A DNA stretch of 12,846 bases from assembly GCA_964491425.1 (NCBI GenBank), contig CAZBFR010000025.1:1-12846 (forward strand), given 5' to 3'. The position numbers were made by a program, and so were the translations under genes. Source of the DNA: CAYFMS01 sp964491425 (lineage in GTDB: Bacteria > Patescibacteriota > Patescibacteriia > UBA9934). Within the stretch, counting starts at the first letter, position 1, and the number at the start of each line of letters is the position of its first letter. The notes below the pieces were generated by a model, which saw nothing but the letters and a program-made list of their open reading frames with translations, did not search any database and had not been told where the DNA came from. Below are positions 12,283 through 12,846 of the stretch, in pieces.

Positions 12283-12359
12283 CGACCAAGCGGAGAACGC
12301 TTCGCTTGGTCGCCCATCCGAAATGACAAGATTCCTCTCTGCTTGTCGTTTCAGATGGG
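12283..12359 (+). other. Two adjacent long hairpins in the spacer before the membrane gene
   Basis: The arms 12283-12295 and 12300-12312 form a 13-bp stem with loop AACG and one G-T wobble. Immediately after, 12313-12330 and 12342-12359 form an 18-position stem with one C-A mismatch (12319 with 12353) and one T-G wobble, around an 11-nt pyrimidine-rich loop. Neither is followed by a T-run, so they are not typical intrinsic terminators, though together they could end or protect the upstream transcript. They stop 13 bases before the next -35 box. Confidence 0.7.
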
Positions 12360-12363
12360 AGGC

Positions 12364-12401
12364 CCGTTTTGATTGACAAAATCGTCAAAATGGGGTATAG
12401 T
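12364..12401 (+). promoter_or_regulatory. Strong sigma70 promoter with inverted repeats
   Basis: TTGACA at 12373-12378, a 17-bp spacer and TATAGT at 12396-12401 repeat the geometry and both hexamers of the promoter at 9257-9285. TTGAC/GTCAA and the wider TTTTGA/TCAAAA inverted repeat cover the -35 and spacer, a likely operator. Expected +1 is near 12408, giving a leader of about 49 nt with a small GGCG/CGCC stem before the SD. Confidence 0.85.
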
Positions 12402-12456
12402 TTTATGTTCGAGAACATCTGAAATTGGCGCCTAAACCCGCCAAAAGGAGACCGAA

Positions 12457-12735
12457 ATGGTCGAAGATCTCATGGTTCGTTGGGCTGGATGGATGCACTA
12501 CACAGTCGTCCAGTTCAGTTACATCTATATCATCCTCGGCCTGTGGTGGATGTTTGGGAACAAGGCCTGGCCGGCGTTCCGCGACAAGGCGTTTCAGTAC
12601 GCCGTCGGAGCGAACGCGGTCCTAGCGCTCTTCCCGTTTTCCTTGATCGGTCTCCTCGTGTACTACGCATGGAAGCCGAAAAAGAAAGCGGATGAGAAGA
12701 AGGCTCCGGCCGCCAAGAAGGCCGCAACCCACTAG
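12457..12735 (+). CDS. Small two-helix membrane protein with Lys/Ala-rich tail
   Basis: This 92-residue protein has two hydrophobic segments: about 15-34 (YTVVQFSYIYIILGLWWMFG) and about 48-72 (centred on ANAVLALFPFSLIGLLVYYAW). A short Lys/Arg-containing loop lies between them and a strongly basic Lys/Ala/Pro tail (73-92) should face the cytoplasm. There is no signal-peptide cleavage motif. AAGGAG lies six bases before the ATG at 12457. It has its own promoter and terminator, so it is monocistronic, yet that promoter is a near twin of the one before the structured RNA, suggesting shared control. Its coding sequence lacks the hairpin density of the genes to its left. I do not recognise a family; a holin-like or small membrane-anchor role is only a possibility. 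Confidence 0.72.
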   Translation: MVEDLMVRWAGWMHYTVVQFSYIYIILGLWWMFGNKAWPAFRDKAFQYAVGANAVLALFPFSLIGLLVYYAWKPKKKADEKKAPAAKKAATH

Positions 12736-12737
12736 CT

Positions 12738-12761
12738 CCCTGACCGCCTTGTCGGTCGGGG
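12738..12761 (+). other. 9-bp hairpin just after the membrane gene
   Basis: CCCTGACCG (12738-12746) pairs with CGGTCGGGG (12753-12761), with one T-G wobble and a 6-nt loop. There is no T-run; the true terminator follows eight bases later, so this may be a 3'-end protecting stem. Confidence 0.55.
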
Positions 12762-12768
12762 ACAATAC

Positions 12769-12796
12769 AAAACCCCTCGCGATAGCGGGGGTTTTT
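12769..12796 (+). terminator. Intrinsic terminator of the membrane-protein gene
   Basis: AAAACCCC (12769-12776) then CGC pairs with GCG then GGGGTTTT (12785-12795), with one bulged T and a GATA loop, ending in TTTTT. It also has an A-tract and could act in both directions. Confidence 0.9.
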
Positions 12797-12805
12797 GTTG
12801 TACAA

Positions 12806-12829
12806 GAAAACCGAGGCCGTAAGGCCTCG
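12806..12829 (-). terminator. Possible minus-strand terminator at the right edge
   Basis: CGAGGCC and GGCCTCG (12812-12818, 12823-12829) form a perfect 7-bp stem around a 4-nt loop. Read on the minus strand it is followed by GTTTTC, which suits a gene arriving from beyond the right end. On the plus strand the loop would be a GTAA tetraloop within ACAAG/CTTGT, so a structured RNA is the alternative. Confidence 0.5.
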
Positions 12830-12846
12830 TGTCTTCCTTGTGACCG

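Noticed and set aside
10270..12359. Integron cassette array with attC hairpins between small genes
   Set aside because: The spacers have long hairpins, but I find no GTTRRRY/RYYYAAC core pairs, the stems are nearly perfect rather than attC-like, and there is no integrase in the window.

Overview
The window joins two very different kinds of sequence. Positions 1 to about 9090 look like chromosome of a small-genome bacterium, most likely Patescibacteria (Candidate Phyla Radiation). This is inferred from a transketolase split into two genes, adjacent rpiB and rpe, a secreted protein with a surface domain I associate with that group, an IleRS of the eukaryote-like type 2, a long unassigned GNAT-tailed protein, a TrmB-type regulator, and genes that begin almost directly downstream of their -10 boxes without Shine-Dalgarno (SD) sites. 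Composition here is roughly balanced and TGA is not used as a sense codon.

Left block. On the minus strand, rpiB-rpe, a secreted cupredoxin-fold protein and tktN-tktC form a non-oxidative pentose phosphate cluster. RpiB and Rpe interconvert the pentose phosphates that transketolase uses. ileS is read divergently from rpiB, ends in a strong intrinsic terminator, and is followed by a 691-residue protein with its own promoter. That protein's gene overlaps the convergent trmB-like gene tail to tail by 34 bp.

Right block (about 9240-12846). After an AT-rich intergenic stretch with palindromes, a textbook sigma70 promoter (TTGACA, 17 nt, TATAGT) drives a roughly 580-nt region that folds on paper into at least ten helices, two with GNRA tetraloops and three meeting in a junction. 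Then follow GC-rich plus-strand genes: a 129-aa zinc-ribbon protein, a 301-aa protein with DHH and DxDxD motifs, overlapping 101-aa and 109-aa cysteine-motif proteins, and a 92-aa two-helix membrane protein with its own near-copy of the first promoter and its own terminator. The first three genes have GGAGG exactly 5 nt before ATG, unlike the left block.

The most unusual signal is hairpin density. The leader, every spacer, and the insides of the first four GC-rich genes carry perfect or near-perfect stems of 6 to 19 bp, including two perfect 10-bp stems with 4-6 nt loops inside coding sequence. I interpret 9292-12273 as a highly structured polycistronic RNA or a horizontally acquired element whose RNA (or single-stranded DNA) structure is selected. 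I cannot name a known family for it. All structures were found by eye, with no folding or database search.
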